Notes under the pieces: generated by a model
Told to the model about the DNA's origin: nothing
Databases searched by the model: none
The model's input: only the letters and a program-made list of their open reading frames with translations
In this document: positions 34,560-42,205 of the stretch, piece by piece
Layout of the letters: each line of letters starts with the position of its first letter
Numbering within the stretch: position 1 is the first letter of the stretch
Translations under genes and position numbers: made by a program
Assembly: GCF_002042965.1 (NCBI RefSeq)
Contig: NZ_MZNT01000007.1
Span: 62,001 to 126,000, forward strand
Length of the DNA: 64,000 bases
Direction of reading: 5' to 3'
Origin: Paenibacillus sp. 32352
GTDB taxonomy: Bacteria; Bacillota; Bacilli; Paenibacillales; NBRC-103111

Positions 34560-35678
34560 CTATGGCCTCGGAGCAATTTCGTTTTTTTTTACGTCAGCTT
34601 CTAATTCCTCTAAGCCGGACAGCAAGCCATTGCTTTGGAGCGCTTCTTCCAAGAGCTTGATTTCCTCGGAATCCGTCGTTATTTTGTAAATGACTTTATA
34701 ATAAAGAGATTCCTTCGCGGAGTCTCCGCCAGCAACTGCATCCGCCCAATAGAATAAGGAACGCATCCCTGCCACACCTTTGATCGCATTAGCGCGGGCT
34801 GTTTTGTCCAAAGTAATAATGGTGTCCGCTAAAATGCTTAGTACCTTTTCATCCTGGTAACCAGTCTTTGCCTTTGTACGTTCCACCATGACTTGTTTGG
34901 TCGGCAGATCCATCTTCTCCGTATGCTGGACTCTGTCGCGAAGCGCTTCGTTTAGCGGCCTGGTCCCTGCGTAACTCCGGTTGGTGGTGATTACAGCTAC
35001 GAAGTCCGGATGTCTGTGAACGATTTCCGTGGGAAGGTTGATGCTGCCATCCAGCTCCAAGGCCGAGTTCAATGCCATCAATACCGCAGCGTCGCGAATG
35101 ACGTTAGGCTCTTGAATCTCCAGAAGATAACCATTCTGATAGGCTCTAACGATCTCCGATGGGTAAAACCGGTACTCAACCGCATCACCATCCGTGTATT
35201 CTGAGGCTTGCTTCAGCAACTGCTTCATTTTCAAGGCAGCCTGTTCCTCGGTGATACCCAATGCCGCCGTCAAAATTTCGGATAAGCCCCGAAATCCATC
35301 GCTCTCATACATCACTTTTAACATGGTTCGCTCTTCAGGCTCCATCTTTTCTAATCGTTCGGAGGATAGGACAGGTAATATCGCACCAATTATATCGGAT
35401 TTGTCCATATCAGCAAAGCAGGTGACTTTCGTATAAGGGAGCCCAAAATTAGCGGATAATGCCTTAGCAAGCTGCGTTTTCCCGGAACCGGCATCACCTT
35501 CTAATAAAATATTGGCGATTTTCATTTCCCCGCGATTCCAGTTGCGCTTAACCTCTTTAGTGATTCGCAGCTCTTCATCACTAGCCTTATGGGTTATTGG
35601 TTTGTTCCAAACCAGCTTTTTTTCCGCATCCGTCAGCCGCCTTCCAGGCGACAAACAGAATTCTTCATAGTTATCCAT
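34560..35678 (-). CDS. MoxR-type AAA+ ATPase
   Basis: A 372-residue AAA+ ATPase. Walker A GDAGSGKTQL at residues ~60-69, Walker B region GYLLEIQEPNV, sensor 1 VITTNRSYAG, arginine finger region LNEALRDRV. MoxR ATPases partner with VWA proteins to remodel or load cofactors into client enzymes; the client is unknown here. RBS TAGGAGATGAAGTG. It follows the MFS gene by 13 bp. Its last codons contain a nine-A run (34582-34590). Confidence 0.88.
   Translation of the reverse strand: MDNYEEFCLSPGRRLTDAEKKLVWNKPITHKASDEELRITKEVKRNWNRGEMKIANILLEGDAGSGKTQLAKALSANFGLPYTKVTCFADMDKSDIIGAILPVLSSERLEKMEPEERTMLKVMYESDGFRGLSEILTAALGITEEQAALKMKQLLKQASEYTDGDAVEYRFYPSEIVRAYQNGYLLEIQEPNVIRDAAVLMALNSALELDGSINLPTEIVHRHPDFVAVITTNRSYAGTRPLNEALRDRVQHTEKMDLPTKQVMVERTKAKTGYQDEKVLSILADTIITLDKTARANAIKGVAGMRSLFYWADAVAGGDSAKESLYYKVIYKITTDSEEIKLLEEALQSNGLLSGLEELEADVKKNEIAPRP
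34582..34590 (-). other. A9 slippery run near the end of the MoxR gene
   Basis: The message reads GTA AAA AAA AAC in the MoxR frame. A -1 slip on A AAA AAA enters an open frame of 15 codons leading into the VWA ATG without a stop, giving a 736-residue fusion. AGAGGA lies 15 nt upstream, like a stimulatory internal Shine-Dalgarno site. No downstream stem was verified. Confidence 0.45.
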
Positions 35679-35691
35679 TTCACTTCATCTC

Positions 35692-36906
35692 CTATCCGTT
35701 ACTGCGCTGAGCACTCTCGTATTGGCTTTTTTTCTTAATGATGATGGGCAGCAGAAGCATTGCACCGAGAATAATCAAACCACCGCTCACCGCATAAATA
35801 GCCAGCAAGGAAATGGAATGCTTCAAGTACCCTGAAATAAACATACCGATAACCATCATTCCCATAAAGACAGGCGTGATAGCCCCCGAAACCCGGCCCA
35901 TATAAGCTCCTTCTGTGTTCCGCACGATTAATGTCTGGATTCCGCCTTGAATACAGGGGTAAAATAGACCGCTGATCACCAAAAGAACGATGGACAGCCA
36001 AATGATCTTCGACGCGCCTATTCCAATCGTACAGACGGCAGCGACAAGCAGCCCTACCATGAGCAGCATCTGGGGCTTTACCTTTTTGGCTATCCCCATA
36101 ATGGCAATTCCCCCTGCCAGCATAGCTGCGCCATTGGCCATGACGAACCACTGCAAATAGGATTTATCCAGTCCCAAATTTTCAATGACCAGAAAGATCT
36201 GAAGCGGTTGAGTCAGTCCTGATGCCAATCCGACAACCGAGAAGGTCAAGCTTAACGTTCTTAAGGATGGATTAGCCCCAATATAACGCAGCCCGGCTGT
36301 CAATTCCTTTAAGAAGCCGCCGGCATCGTGAGTTTTCGGTTCTACCAAATCACGGGGAAGCGATGTAAGCACTATGGAAGACCCCAGGAATAGAATGGCT
36401 GTCAGTATGAGAGAGGTATGAATTCCAAACTGCAGGAAAATAAAGGTACCGATTACCGGGCCTAGCACGGTAAAGATAGCGACAATCGTTTGGGATAGCG
36501 CCATCACGCCCTGCAGCTGTTCAACCTTCACATACCGCTTATACAGCTTCATAGCCGATGGCTGAGAAAATTGAGACAAGCTGGCGGAGATAAAGGACCC
36601 AATGAGAAGTGCCATCCACCCGCCATTCATGACGGTTAACAGAACAGCCCCAACTGATAAGGCAGAAAGAAGATCACTCCATACCATGGTCCGTTTCGGC
36701 AGCCATCGGTCGGCAAAGGTTCCTCCAATCAGGCCGAAAAGAAAGATCGGAGCGAATTCCGCAACCGAAATCAGGGAAACATAAACCGGATTATTACTAG
36801 TCAAATTAGTCACATATAAAAGCACTGCATAATTTCGTATCCAAATCCCCAATTGCAGCAAAATTCGGGACAGGATAACCGTTCGAACATAACGATTAGA
36901 CAACAT
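35692..36906 (-). CDS. MFS transporter, drug-efflux-like (DHA3 type)
   Basis: A 404-residue major facilitator protein with about 12 transmembrane helices. The motif GGTFADRWLPKRTMVWSDLLSA after helix 2 is the MFS motif A region. It resembles macrolide or enterobactin exporters of the DHA3 group; the substrate is unknown. It begins 2 bp after the stop of the 159-residue paralogue and precedes the MoxR gene, so it belongs to the same operon. Confidence 0.85.
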   Translation of the reverse strand: MLSNRYVRTVILSRILLQLGIWIRNYAVLLYVTNLTSNNPVYVSLISVAEFAPIFLFGLIGGTFADRWLPKRTMVWSDLLSALSVGAVLLTVMNGGWMALLIGSFISASLSQFSQPSAMKLYKRYVKVEQLQGVMALSQTIVAIFTVLGPVIGTFIFLQFGIHTSLILTAILFLGSSIVLTSLPRDLVEPKTHDAGGFLKELTAGLRYIGANPSLRTLSLTFSVVGLASGLTQPLQIFLVIENLGLDKSYLQWFVMANGAAMLAGGIAIMGIAKKVKPQMLLMVGLLVAAVCTIGIGASKIIWLSIVLLVISGLFYPCIQGGIQTLIVRNTEGAYMGRVSGAITPVFMGMMVIGMFISGYLKHSISLLAIYAVSGGLIILGAMLLLPIIIKKKSQYESAQRSNG

Positions 36907-36908
36907 GT

Positions 36909-37388
36909 TTAATACCCCATATCCGTTAATATTGTTGATAACGCACGTAATCGTTCTCCGATGATTTCATCCTCATCGCTTAGAGCCTGGCTGAACAGCT
37001 TTATCTCTTCATTGATTCTTTCATTGTCAGTGCAAATGGCTATAGTCATGGAGCTCCCTTGCAAACCAATCCGGTCGATCGTCGGCTCCTGCGGATCATA
37101 GAAATGCTCGTATCTGTATGCATCGCGAAAATGCGCTAAAGACCGGCAAATCAGTATGGATAAGTCAAGAATACGATGCAGTGGGATTTCTCCTGTTTGC
37201 CCTGACCATTCTTCCCCCACATCACCCCACACTTTAGCTGAAACATTAGCCTTTCCGCTCTCCTTCCACCGGTGTAATCCCAGCGAAAGACGTTTCACAT
37301 CCGTGTTCCCGGCGAATCGGCCGTCCACTTGATCGTAGTTTTCTGTTACAACAACAGGGGTGTGCTTCAAAGCAACTGGCAATTTCAT
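36909..37388 (-). CDS. conserved 159-residue protein, copy 2 (possibly DUF6530)
   Basis: The first gene of the MFS-MoxR-VWA operon and paralogue of the gene at 32324-32803 (114 of 159 residues identical). Motifs HRILDLSILICRSLAHFR and CTDNERINEEIKLFSQALSD are shared. No signal peptide or membrane helix. A 13+3+13 direct repeat lies 44 bp upstream of the start. Function unknown; position suggests a regulatory or substrate-handling role for the operon. Confidence 0.75.
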   Translation of the reverse strand: MKLPVALKHTPVVVTENYDQVDGRFAGNTDVKRLSLGLHRWKESGKANVSAKVWGDVGEEWSGQTGEIPLHRILDLSILICRSLAHFRDAYRYEHFYDPQEPTIDRIGLQGSSMTIAICTDNERINEEIKLFSQALSDEDEIIGERLRALSTILTDMGY

Positions 37389-37431
37389 TGTATTTCCTCT
37401 TTTCGTTAGTATATTGCTGTCTTTTTATAAT

Positions 37432-37460
37432 TTACTAAATTACTAATTTACTAAATTACT
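37432..37460. promoter_or_regulatory. perfect 13-bp direct repeat upstream of copy 2
   Basis: TTACTAAATTACT occurs twice (37432-37444 and 37448-37460) separated by AAT. The same spacing is seen upstream of copy 1. It is a strong candidate operator; the binding protein is unknown. Confidence 0.55.
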
Positions 37461-37623
37461 GCTTCATTTTATCTTGAATGCTTCCTTTCGTCAACCCGTT
37501 GTTCGCCTTGGTCGAACTTGAAGCCCAGATTAGCCCCCTGGAGAAGCTGCTACGAATCCGTTCTGATGTATAAAAATAAGCATGCTGGTAAATAATAACG
37601 CGATTAGATGAACGTCCACCAAA

Positions 37624-37651
37624 TAAAAAAACCACCGCTATTAGCGATGGT
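37624..37651 (-). terminator. terminator of the repeat-containing membrane protein gene
   Basis: ACCATCGCT pairs with AGCGGTGGT around AAT, followed by seven T on the minus strand. The rest of the 37389-37710 gap holds the direct repeat and otherwise nothing I can identify. Confidence 0.88.
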
Positions 37652-37710
37652 ACAAAATTTGTGTGTAGAGCTCCTATATTTATGTAACCTCTGGACCTAC
37701 TTTCTACGGA

Positions 37711-38802
37711 CTACGGACTCATCTCCGCTGACGATATTAGCTTTGTAAATTCATTATCCATAGTATTCATGATTACAACCAGTTTTACCTGTTCATTTAT
37801 TTGTTCCAAAATATGTGATGCCTCGTCCAAGTTTCTTACAAGCTCATGATATACATTGATCTGAAGCTGATTTTCCGTTACTTCCATGTTATCTAACTGT
37901 CTTTCCAACGACATGGAGCCTGCTGTGGAACTTAAGGCTGAACTAAAGCCTTCTTGATTAGCGATCTCATTATTTATGGACGTGACTTGGGCAGCAGGAA
38001 TAGGACTGTCTGCTATAGACGCTACAAGGTTAAAGCTGTTGCTTGTCTCTGCCGCATGTTGAGGCGCTGCCTGCATAGGAGGCTTCGACTTCTCTTCAAG
38101 TTTAGGCGATACAGATTGAATCGGGCTTTTTGTTTTCTCTTCTGCTTTAGGCGGTGCAACCTGCATTGGACTTTTTGCCTTCTCTTCTGCTTTATGAGAT
38201 ACGGTTTGAGCCGGGCTTTTTGACTTCTCTTCTGCTTTTGGCGTTACAGCCTGGACTGGACTTTTTGCCTTCTCTTCTGCCTTATGAGGTACAGTCTGCG
38301 CTGGACTTTTTAGCTTCTCTTCTGCTTTTGGCGGTACAGCATGGACTGGACTTTTTGCCTTCTCTTCTGCTTTTGGCGGTACAGCATGGACTGGACTTTT
38401 TGCCTTCTCCTCTACTTTATGCGGAACAGTCTGCACTGAGCTTTTAGCCTTTTTTCCAGCTTTATGAGGAATAATCTGAGCCTGGCTTTTTTCTTTCTGT
38501 ACGCTTCTTTTTGTTACGGCTGGCATCGTTTTTTTGTCCGGTTTTTCCACTTTGTTAGGAACGACATTGAGCTGAGCTGTTGCTTTTTTCGTTTCTTTCC
38601 TGTTGTTTTTATCATAATCTTTGATTACTTCAAATGGATGAAATTCTTGAGCAGCTTCAATATTTACGGCTTCTTTTAATTTTTGGCGGTGCTCCAAATT
38701 GTCCTTATGATCAATGGTTATGTCTTTTTTGGGGAAGTTTATCCAAGCTGCAATGCCAATAGCGAGAGTAATCAATAGTAAGACAAAAGCTGTGATCAGC
38801 AT
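37711..38802 (-). CDS. membrane-anchored protein with 15-residue tandem repeats
   Basis: A 363-residue protein. A single N-terminal membrane helix (residues 1-21) is followed by a basic spacer and nine tandem 15-residue repeats at residues 114-248, consensus KAEEKAKSPVHAVPP, preceded by a degenerate tenth copy. The C-terminal ~100 residues are acidic and helical. Such Lys/Pro/Glu repeats suggest an extended, wall-spanning or matrix-like stalk. No homologue is recognised. It ends at a strong terminator. Confidence 0.65.
   Translation of the reverse strand: MLITAFVLLLITLAIGIAAWINFPKKDITIDHKDNLEHRQKLKEAVNIEAAQEFHPFEVIKDYDKNNRKETKKATAQLNVVPNKVEKPDKKTMPAVTKRSVQKEKSQAQIIPHKAGKKAKSSVQTVPHKVEEKAKSPVHAVPPKAEEKAKSPVHAVPPKAEEKLKSPAQTVPHKAEEKAKSPVQAVTPKAEEKSKSPAQTVSHKAEEKAKSPMQVAPPKAEEKTKSPIQSVSPKLEEKSKPPMQAAPQHAAETSNSFNLVASIADSPIPAAQVTSINNEIANQEGFSSALSSTAGSMSLERQLDNMEVTENQLQINVYHELVRNLDEASHILEQINEQVKLVVIMNTMDNEFTKLISSAEMSP
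38059..38463 (-). repeat. nine tandem 45-bp repeats within coding sequence
   Basis: Nine 45-bp units encode the 15-residue repeats, alternately ending TVPH-like or AVPP-like. Units 2 and 3 are almost identical, indicating recent slippage or recombination. Copy number is expected to vary between strains. Confidence 0.85.
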
Positions 38803-38833
38803 AGCTAATGTTCCCTTTCCTCTTCACCTTTAT

Positions 38834-38867
38834 ATTAAAAAAGAAGGCTTACGCCGAAACGCAAGCC
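38834..38867 (-). terminator. terminator of the Gln-rich protein gene
   Basis: GGCTTGCG and CGTAAGCC pair around TTTCGG, then TTCTTTTTT on the minus strand. Confidence 0.85.
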
Positions 38868-38889
38868 GCGTGAATGGTCAAAATCCTGA

Positions 38890-39330
38890 TTAATGCATTT
38901 GATTCATGCCCATATTGCTTTGGTTGTTGAAGCCTTGTTGATTCATTTGGTTAGCGGATTGTTGGGATTGTTGAATAAGCTGCTGCATTTGGCTCAGCAT
39001 TTGGTAGGATTGAACCGTTTGATTGGCTTGGTTCAAAGTTTGGCTAGCTTGCTGAATCGATTGCTGAAGCTGCTGGAGAGCTTGCTTTTGCTGGTTTTGA
39101 ACTTGTTGGTTAAATTGATTCATTTGAGTTACAAGCTGGCCAAGCTGCTGCTGGTTTTGAGAGGAACCCGTGGAAGCAGAGCCTTGGGAAGGGTTTTGGA
39201 CTTGGGTTAAAATTTTTTGAATCTGGTTAAGCTGATTTTCCAATGGGGTCAACTCACTAGCAACTTCAGCCTTTACTTTATTTGCGATTTGCTCTTGAGT
39301 TACGATTTCTTCTTTTTTGGTTGTTGTCAT
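38890..39330 (-). CDS. Gln/Asn-rich coiled-coil protein
   Basis: A 146-residue protein. Residues ~15-45 are charged and helical (VKAEVASELTPLENQLNQIQKIL), followed by a long Gln-rich region with Met/Asn at the end (QSNMGMNQMH). The composition suggests a coiled coil or self-assembling protein, perhaps of the spore; function unknown. The start at 39330 (third codon of the longer frame) is chosen because AAGGAG lies 8 bp upstream. Confidence 0.65.
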   Translation of the reverse strand: MTTTKKEEIVTQEQIANKVKAEVASELTPLENQLNQIQKILTQVQNPSQGSASTGSSQNQQQLGQLVTQMNQFNQQVQNQQKQALQQLQQSIQQASQTLNQANQTVQSYQMLSQMQQLIQQSQQSANQMNQQGFNNQSNMGMNQMH

Positions 39331-39600
39331 GATCATATCTCCTTAGGAATAAATGTTGTTCTAAGAACACAAAGCATATTGTGTCTGTTTTCTCAACCTC
39401 TATCCCCTAAGCAGGATTGTTGTTAAATGGAAATGAGCTTAAGTCACCTAGCGTTTCAACCTTCTATTTGGTGGTACATGTTGTGAAAGGTAAAGAGCTA
39501 GCAGAATCAACGGAATCCACTGGCTGAATTATGCTGTTGCTCACACACAACGTGTCAGTTGCAGCATCAGATTACAGGTAATATCTGTATGAAACGTATT

Positions 39601-40194
39601 TTATTCTGCGGCCATGGCATCTGCTTTTGTTCTATGAACCGTACCAAACGGATGTTGAGGGGGTGCGTAGATAGTATATAATTTAAGTGGTGTGTTACCC
39701 GTGTTGATGATGTTGTGCCATGTTCCGGCAGGGACCATGATTGCGGAGTCACTTTGGATCCTTTTTTCCATATCCAGGTTATCCTTTGTCTTGCCCATGC
39801 GAACCACACCTTGCCCCTCTTCAATACGCAAGAATTGGTCAACGTTCGGGTGCACCTCTAATCCGATGTCCTCACCTGGCCGGAGACTCATCAGGACAAC
39901 TTGTAAATGTTTTCCTGTCCATATGACCGTTCGAAAAGTGCTGTTTTGCTCTGCTGCTTTACTAATATCTACAACAAAGGGTGCGCTTCCGTTATCCTTT
40001 AGCTCGATGTCTCCATTCATATTCGATGATTGCCGATATCCCGATCGGTACGGAAAATCTGTGCTGTATGGAACTGCCCAATACATAGGCGGCCTAGCAT
40101 AGTTATACATTGGAGCTCCAATATAGTATGGATATGGATAAATAACCCTGGCATTATACATCCTGGTACTCATTCCCTTCGGAAAGTATAACAT
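39601..40194 (-). CDS. cupin-domain protein with Tyr-rich N-terminus
   Basis: A 197-residue protein. The first ~55 residues are rich in Tyr and Pro (YPYPYYIGAP...). The cupin domain spans ~80-175: SLRPGEDIGLEVHPNVDQFLRIEEGQG (His and Glu metal ligands) and VPAGTWHNIINTGNTPLKLYTIY. It may bind a metal and a small molecule; substrate unknown. The start is uncertain: this ATG has no clear ribosome site, and Met8 and Met12 are alternatives. Confidence 0.75.
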   Translation of the reverse strand: MLYFPKGMSTRMYNARVIYPYPYYIGAPMYNYARPPMYWAVPYSTDFPYRSGYRQSSNMNGDIELKDNGSAPFVVDISKAAEQNSTFRTVIWTGKHLQVVLMSLRPGEDIGLEVHPNVDQFLRIEEGQGVVRMGKTKDNLDMEKRIQSDSAIMVPAGTWHNIINTGNTPLKLYTIYAPPQHPFGTVHRTKADAMAAE

Positions 40195-40237
40195 AGGCTA
40201 TTCACTATGGCTTGGGAAGGTACTTTGATTTGATCTA

Positions 40238-40375
40238 TTACAATATATAACGAAGTGCTTCTTGGGCAGCTATCTTACTGCTAGCCATAGCCGCATCGGC
40301 GAGCCTTCCTTCCGGACCGACCCAATCGCCAGCTACCAGCAGACCTGGATACTTTAATGTTGGCTCTGTTATATT
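40238..40375 (-). pseudogene. remnant of FAD-dependent oxidoreductase, C-terminus
   Basis: A 45-codon fragment ending in two stops. The visible motif YPGLLVAGDWVGPEGRLADA followed by AAMASSKIAAQEAL is the C-terminal FAD-binding segment of phytoene-desaturase/amine-oxidase-like flavoproteins. The upstream part is absent. The fragment straddles the left end of the outer IS1595-type cassette: the first residues (NITEP) are encoded by element sequence and the TSD lies within the fragment. Confidence 0.8.
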
Positions 40376-40389
40376 TTAATGTTAATAAT
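40362..40389 (+). repeat. left inverted repeat of outer cassette
   Basis: Starts GGCTCTGTTATATTTTAATG; TTAATGTT lies immediately outside. Confidence 0.7.
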
Positions 40390-40399
40390 TTATAAAAAT

Positions 40400-40427
40400 G
40401 GCTATGTTAAAGCATAATGTTGATTTT
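40400..40427 (+). repeat. left inverted repeat of inner element
   Basis: Starts GGCTATGTTAAAGCATAATG. It matches the reverse complement of 42097-42124 at 23 of 28 bases. Confidence 0.85.
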
Positions 40428-40521
40428 CGACTAAAAGAAAACCGTCCAAACGAAAGGACGGTTGATTAAGATATCGATCTCCGTTTAACCTGTTTTGAGA
40501 AGTTTCGTAAAAAGCGTGATG

Positions 40522-40986
40522 CTACTCAGTTTCATTATTGGTATTCAATTCTACTACCATAGACATGTAAATGTCTATGGTATCCTCGCTATCCACTTTA
40601 AAACCAAACCGTTCATAAAGACGTTGAGCAGGGCTTCCTTGAAGGACATTTAATGTCACCCGTTTTCCTATTACATAATCTTGTTTAAGAAGATAGTCTA
40701 ATACCTGACTTCCAATGCCTTTACCTTGGTAATCGGGATGAATATAAAAGTGTTCCAAAAGATACCCATCTAATATCGGTTTAAAAGCTATGCAACCAAT
40801 AAAGGAAGAATCTGCATTAATGATCCATGTATGAACTGGGTCAAATGCGTCACGAAAGCGTTGGCGAACCTTCTCTTCATTAAATCTTCCTAATCTCGTT
40901 AAATCGTCACGTAGTACAATTGCCCGTAAATTAGCAATTGTCTCAACATCGGAATTCTGGGATTGGTGAAGAGTAATCTGTTCCAT
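40522..40986 (-). CDS. GNAT acetyltransferase, IS passenger gene
   Basis: A 154-residue GCN5-related acetyltransferase. The acetyl-CoA motif is EHFYIHPDYQGKGIGSQVLDYLL (R/QxxGxG/A pattern QGKGIG) and the C-terminal part LYERFGFKV is typical. The start at 40986 is chosen because AAGGAG lies 11 bp upstream; the longer GTG start would abut it. It lies inside the inner IS1595 element next to the transposase, so it is cargo. The substrate is unknown. Confidence 0.85.
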   Translation of the reverse strand: MEQITLHQSQNSDVETIANLRAIVLRDDLTRLGRFNEEKVRQRFRDAFDPVHTWIINADSSFIGCIAFKPILDGYLLEHFYIHPDYQGKGIGSQVLDYLLKQDYVIGKRVTLNVLQGSPAQRLYERFGFKVDSEDTIDIYMSMVVELNTNNETE

Positions 40987-41068
40987 CGAATATAACACTC
41001 CTTTTCTTGATCTGCATCTTATGGCTTTCTGTCAGGGGCATCCAAATTTTTTGAGCTAACCTGCCCGT

Positions 41069-42035
41069 TCAGCCCGAAAAAGCTGTAAGTCGAAGTTCAG
41101 TGTTCGTGTCCGACACATTAAAAAGGCAAGATTCGACCAACATTTGTTTCTTGTTCGACGACGTATTTTCATATTCCTTGCTATCTAAGTAACGAAACCA
41201 CGCCATATAATTCTGCAAATACTTTGTAGCAACACCATTAAAGCGGTCCATCCATTTCTTCAAACGGCTGTGGTAGCTGTTAACGTTTTGGATATGGTAT
41301 ACGCCTTTCACACGCTGTTTCCCATCGGATTTGAAACGGTAATGATTCAAGCCTTTCGCATTCGCGTATGAACTGAATGCTCTCCACGAATCGGTGCAAA
41401 GCACGTTTGTATTTGATAAATGGCTACCAATAGCTTCATCCAATTTCGTTGTTCGAATACGTCCACGCCCAAGAACGCCTGAGTAAGTCGTCTTCTGACG
41501 GTCGCGGGCAACTAATACACAAACTTGGTCATTGCTGATGTCACGATACTTGGCTTTGCCACCGCGTTTACGAGGCTTGCGTTCGGTGATATTCCTTTTG
41601 CCCTTTTCAGAGAACAAGAAATATGTTTCATCCATTTCCACGATTCCCTGAAATGCTTCGGTTGGAATCTGCTTAAGGGCAGAAAGAATTTTATGCCTCC
41701 AGTAAAACAAGGTTACGTGAGTTACCTCGTCATGCAACTGCTCAGCACATTTCCTTAGCGAGTAGCCCTCAATCATACATTCAATGAATCGTACCCAGAG
41801 GTGAGGTCTTCGGGTTCTTTGTAGAGGGGTATAAGTATTTGCCGAACCGCACAACTGAATGAACTTTGCAATGCGGACAAACAAGCCCATCTTTATGCTT
41901 CTGCTCTTGAATTTCATCTATCGCTCGTACTGGAGCCTCCATCCCCTTAGTTCGAGACTGCAAAAAGTAAATAAGCTCTCTCTTCCCGCTATCATCCAAT
42001 GCATTAGCAAGCCTCTTCAATTCCTTTAATTCCAT
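41069..42035 (-). pseudogene. IS1595-family transposase, frameshifted by internal deletion
   Basis: The N-terminal part (42035 to ~41800) reads ...GLVCPHCKVHSVVRFGKY, the first half of the family's zinc ribbon. The rest is in another frame from TPLQRTRRPHLWVRFIECM onward, with the ISXO2-like catalytic domain: Asp in VEMDETYF, Asp in LCTDSWRAF, and Asn/His in NVNSYHSRLKKWM (DDN type). The piece between, which should hold the second CxxC of the zinc ribbon, is missing and the frame is lost. The protein is probably inactive. Confidence 0.85.
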
Positions 42036-42096
42036 GGGCAATCATCTCCGAACCAAAGTGTTACCCTAATTATAGAACAAGTGTTCGTAATTATCA

Positions 42097-42124
42097 AATA
42101 TCAACAACATGCTCTAGCATAGCC
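42097..42124 (-). repeat. right inverted repeat of inner element
   Basis: Read inward it starts GGCTATGCTAGAGCATGTTG. It is followed outside by the ATAAAAAT target duplication. Confidence 0.85.
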
Positions 42125-42128
42125 ATAA

Positions 42129-42159
42129 AAATAAATTGGAATCAATTAAATTTGATTCC
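42129..42159 (-). terminator. terminator of the cassette gene
   Basis: GGAATCAA and TTGATTCC pair perfectly around ATTTAA, then AATTTATTTTTATG on the minus strand. It belongs to the outer cassette, adjacent to the inner insertion. Confidence 0.65.
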
Positions 42160-42205
42160 CGTCTTATCTTCAAGGAAGTTCCCCTAAAAATCATAAGCAT
42201 TCTAC

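Larger units (their letters stand above)
40400..42124. mobile_element. inner IS1595-family element with GNAT passenger gene
   Basis: A 1725-bp element. Its inverted ends (40400-40427 and 42097-42124, both starting GGCTATG) match at 23 of 28 positions and are flanked by a perfect 8-bp duplication ATAAAAAT (40392-40399, 42125-42132). It contains a GNAT acetyltransferase gene and a broken IS1595-type transposase. It inserted into the left end of the outer cassette. The intact duplication indicates no later rearrangement at the ends. Confidence 0.88.

Noticed and set aside
34537..34560. A simple frameshift error joining MoxR and VWA genes
   Set aside because: Both genes are complete as separate ORFs (start, stop, motifs), so a sequencing error is not required; slippage is reported as a hypothesis.
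37954..38447. Long plus-strand ORFs rich in Leu opposite the 15-residue repeat gene
   Set aside because: They are antisense shadows of the tandem repeats, without ribosome sites; the minus-strand frame has a membrane anchor, regular repeats and a good terminator.
38059..38463. CRISPR-like array
   Set aside because: The repeats are contiguous 45-bp coding units without spacers, so they encode a protein repeat and are not CRISPR.
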